Positions 13,840 through 15,482 of a DNA stretch of 15,482 nt are shown in pieces. Numbering within the stretch: the stretch's first letter is position 1; each line of letters opens with the position of its first letter. Below the pieces are notes generated by a model. It made no database searches and was not told the DNA's origin. It worked only from the letters and a program-made list of their open reading frames with translations. This DNA comes from Myxococcales bacterium (GTDB taxonomy: Bacteria > Myxococcota > Myxococcia > Myxococcales > Myxococcaceae), in contig PMBV01000369.1 of NCBI GenBank assembly GCA_003153055.1, positions 1 through 15,482 on the forward strand, written 5' to 3'. A program made the translations under genes and the position numbers.

Positions 13840-13869
13840 GGATTAATCATTGGATTGAATCAATGGATT
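13840..13869. promoter_or_regulatory. Candidate TetR operator 2 in the divergent promoter region
   Basis: Within the 96-bp gap between the divergent genes the pentamer GGATT occurs three times at 12-13 bp spacing (13840, 13852, 13865). It encloses the perfect palindrome GATTAATC (13841-13848) and the 11-bp palindrome ATTGAATCAAT (13854-13864). This AT-rich patch in high-GC DNA is the natural place for the two divergent promoters and for the TetR protein to bind. Confidence 0.5.
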
Positions 13870-13911
13870 CAGTCTCCCGTTTGGGTCGAGCTATTCATTT
13901 CGCGTGAATTT

Positions 13912-13917
13912 AGGTGG
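13912..13917 (+). promoter_or_regulatory. Ribosome-binding site deciding the TetR start
   Basis: AGGTGG lies 7 nt before the ATG at 13925. The alternative in-frame GTG at 13904 would place this site inside the gene and has nothing comparable upstream, so 13925 is preferred. Confidence 0.7.
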
Positions 13918-13924
13918 TTACGTC

Positions 13925-14527
13925 ATGGGCGAAAGCGTGGAGGCGCGAATACTGGCAGCTGCAATCGCCTGCCTCGAGCGGGGCGGAGTTGCAGGAACGG
14001 GCATTCGGGAGATCGCCCGTGAGGCAGGGGTGAACAGCGCGGCGATCAGCTACTACTTTCGGAGCAAGGACAACCTGCTGCGGCTGGCCTTGGCCCAGAC
14101 CCTCGACCAGGCATTTACGCAGGTGCCGGCAGACTTGGAGCGCCTGGAGGCATCTGGGCTCGAGGGTCGCGAGGCCTTCGAGTGCCTCATCGCCGAGTAC
14201 CTGTTCCAGGCCGCGCGGTATCCCCGGCTCACCTACGCAAACCTCCACGACGTGCTCTCGGACCAGCACGACACAGCGCCCGCGGCACAGATGGTTCGGA
14301 CCCTGCTCGACACGCTCGCCGACAAGCTGACGGCGGCGTTTCCTGGGCAGGGCCGCGAAGCAGTACGACTCGGCCTTGGGCAGATCTGGGCGGCGATGCT
14401 GAGCTGGGCCATGGCTCCGCGGCTGTTCGCTCCCGCTGACTTCGACGTCAGCAACCCAGAGCACTGTCTCAGGTGGGCCAAGCAGATGGTGTCAGTGCTC
14501 GACCTGCCTACCGTCGGGGCGTCATGA
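13925..14527 (+). CDS. TetR-family transcriptional regulator
   Basis: A 200-residue regulator. Residues about 6-52 form the classic TetR DNA-binding domain: ARILAAAIACLERGG, then TGIREIAREAGVNSAAISYYF with the recognition helix, then SKDNLLRLAL. The remainder is a helical ligand-binding and dimerisation domain (RYPRLTYANLHDVLSDQ, LGLGQIWAAMLSWAMAPRL). The effector is unknown. It is divergent from the Tat-lipoprotein hydrolase operon, with operator-like repeats between, and its TGA stop overlaps the ATG of a second hydrolase gene (14524-14527). It probably represses both the divergent operon and itself, releasing when a substrate or product of one of the hydrolases binds; this is inference from position. 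Confidence 0.93.
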   Translation: MGESVEARILAAAIACLERGGVAGTGIREIAREAGVNSAAISYYFRSKDNLLRLALAQTLDQAFTQVPADLERLEASGLEGREAFECLIAEYLFQAARYPRLTYANLHDVLSDQHDTAPAAQMVRTLLDTLADKLTAAFPGQGREAVRLGLGQIWAAMLSWAMAPRLFAPADFDVSNPEHCLRWAKQMVSVLDLPTVGAS

Positions 14528-15150
14528 ACCCTACGCCGATTGTCTTCTTGCCTGGCGCTTCCGGGCGCGCCGCGTTCTGAGGCCCCGTCGCCGAGCGCCT
14601 CTCCGATCTTGGGCCAACGCGTCTGTTGGGGTTCCCGGGCTTCGGAGCGGTGCCGCCGGAGCCGAGCATCACCTCGCTCGATGGGCTCTTCACCTGGCTC
14701 CTCGCCGAGCTCCCATCGGGCAGGAGTCGCCTCGTGGCGCAGTCGATGGGTGGCGTCCTCGCGGCGCGGCTGGCGATTGAGCACCCCGAGCGCGTGGAGC
14801 GGCTGGTGCTCGTGGCTACCTCGGGAGGCGTTGACGTGGCGAGGCTGGGCGGCATCGACTGGCGTGCCGAGTACCGCGCGGCCCTTCCGAACGTGCCGTC
14901 GTGGTTCGCGGAGGACCGCACCCAGCTGACCGACCGACTCGGCTCCATTCGGGCTCCGACGCTCCTCCTGTGGAGCGACTCGGATCCAGTGAGTCCGCTG
15001 GCGGTGGCTGACGTACTCCACGCGCATCTTCCTTCCTCTCGGCGGGTGGTGATTCCAGGTGGGACGCACTCCTTCGCGGAGGAGCGCCCCGTCGAGGTGG
15101 CGGCGGTGATCCGCTCCCATCTGGAGGTCGTCCAGTTGGCGGAGAGGTAG
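14524..15150 (+). pseudogene. Alpha/beta hydrolase interrupted by an in-frame TGA at codon 19
   Basis: Reading from the ATG that overlaps the TetR stop gives MNPTPIVFLPGASGRAAF, a TGA at 14578-14580, then GPVAERLSDLG and a full hydrolase in the same frame for 189 more codons. The fold is intact: LPGASG oxyanion strand before the stop, nucleophile elbow AQSMGG (S74), acid at D154 in WSDSDP, and H182 in PGGTHSF. In small alpha/beta hydrolases the residue after 'AAF' is usually Trp, so TGA replaces a TGG codon by one transition. No other frame-disrupting change is seen, so the lesion is very recent, a sequencing error, or tolerated by read-through. Restart at TTG 14626 would lose the oxyanion strand. 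TGA ends neighbouring genes, so it is not reassigned here. Confidence 0.85.
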
Positions 15151-15446
15151 CGGAAGGTCGAGAGAAGCGCCTTGATGGGGGAGGGCGGTTGGTTGGCCCG
15201 GCTCATGGGCGAGCCCAACCAGCCCATCGACCATGGGGCCCGGTGGGCGAGGGTCCCCACCAACGTCACCAATGGTACCATTCGAGGTCCTCGCGCCAGA
15301 CCCGGGCAGTCCGTTCATCGAGCCCTCCCGAGAGGATTCCATCCGAGCTGAGACCTCTGAAGGGACCGAGCTCGAGGCGCGGTCACTCCACGCCCTGTCA
15401 TCACGGAGTACAGATTTGTACACCGTGATGACGCGCTTGGAGACCC
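15151..15446. other. Intergenic region after the hydrolase
   Basis: About 300 bp without a supported gene. It contains a GC-rich imperfect hairpin (GGTTGG...GGCTC facing GAGCC...AACC, about 15189-15222) that could weakly end the hydrolase transcript but lacks a U-tract, a perfect 12-bp palindrome AATGGTACCATT at 15271-15282, and the 34-bp inverted repeat described separately. Translations of all frames match nothing I recognise. Confidence 0.5.
15398..15431. promoter_or_regulatory. 34-bp near-perfect inverted repeat, operator-like
   Basis: The left arm TCATCACGGAGTACA (15398-15412) and right arm TGTACACCGTGATGA (15417-15431) pair at 14 of 15 positions around a 4-bp centre (GATT). The arm length, the near symmetry and the position 16 bp before a possible start codon fit a dimeric repressor operator. 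As RNA it would form a strong hairpin. Confidence 0.75.
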
Positions 15447-15482
15447 ATGCCCCCCACACGCCTGATCCGCGATCATGAGGCC
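15447..15482 (+). CDS. Possible 5' end of a gene running out of the window
   Basis: An ATG preceded by GGAG (15439-15442, 4 nt spacing) opens a frame of 12 codons, MPPTRLIRDHEA, that reaches the window edge without a stop. The large inverted repeat directly upstream suggests a regulated promoter. Too little is visible to name a family. Confidence 0.35.
   Translation, partial: MPPTRLIRDHEA

Noticed and set aside
14578..14580. Selenocysteine or reassigned TGA in the hydrolase
   Set aside because: The position is normally Trp rather than Cys, no SECIS-like context was recognised, and TGA serves as the stop codon of several genes in this window.
15271..15282. Perfect palindrome AATGGTACCATT as an operator
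   Set aside because: Short, more than 160 bp from the nearest start codon and not repeated; chance is likely enough.

Overview
The window is high-GC DNA with long shadow reading frames on both strands. Many gene pairs are separated by 0-15 bp or joined by 4-bp ATGA/GTGA overlaps. The gene content fits a Myxococcota (myxobacterial, 'deltaproteobacterial') chromosome: Tat-exported and lipobox-bearing lipoproteins, an ECF41 sigma factor, a GldFG-like ABC/DUF4340 operon, and a relic of a sigma54 activator. The lineage is inferred from gene content and composition only.

Layout. (1) 1-501 (+): 3' end of a rhodanese-domain protein whose catalytic Cys position is Met. (2) 632-1556 (-): a two-gene unit, a redox-dead thioredoxin domain fused to an active-looking glutaredoxin, followed by a stand-alone GroES-type co-chaperonin. 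(3) 1557-2309: about 750 bp with no convincing gene and partly lower GC. (4) 2310-4309 (-): an ECF41 sigma factor overlapping a polytopic His-containing membrane protein by 4 bp. A textbook ECF41 promoter (TGTCACA-N16-CGTC) lies immediately upstream, implying autoregulation and an almost leaderless mRNA. (5) 4501-4620 (+): about 40 codons of a decayed NtrC-type AAA+ activator. (6) 4673-10391 (+): a DUF2752 membrane protein and a zinc-binding membrane protein, then ABC ATPase, ABC-2 permease, GldG-like protein and DUF4340 protein. (7) 10460-11785 (+): a DEAD-box RNA helicase with a repetitive basic tail, convergent with (8) 11790-13828 (-), a Tat lipoprotein alpha/beta hydrolase and a small outer-membrane-type lipoprotein. 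(9) 13925-15150 (+): a TetR regulator divergent from that hydrolase and overlapping a second alpha/beta hydrolase that carries an in-frame TGA at codon 19. (10) 15398-15482: a 34-bp near-perfect inverted repeat just before what looks like the start of another gene.

How the genes work together. The ABC block most likely encodes one membrane complex: the ATPase drives the permease, while the GldG-like and DUF4340 proteins form a membrane-anchored periplasmic accessory. The sigma factor and its membrane partner form a self-contained signalling unit. The TetR protein sits between two hydrolases, with repeated and palindromic motifs in the divergent gap, so it probably controls the lipoprotein operon and its own operon. 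No rRNA, tRNA, CRISPR array, IS element or phage gene was recognised.
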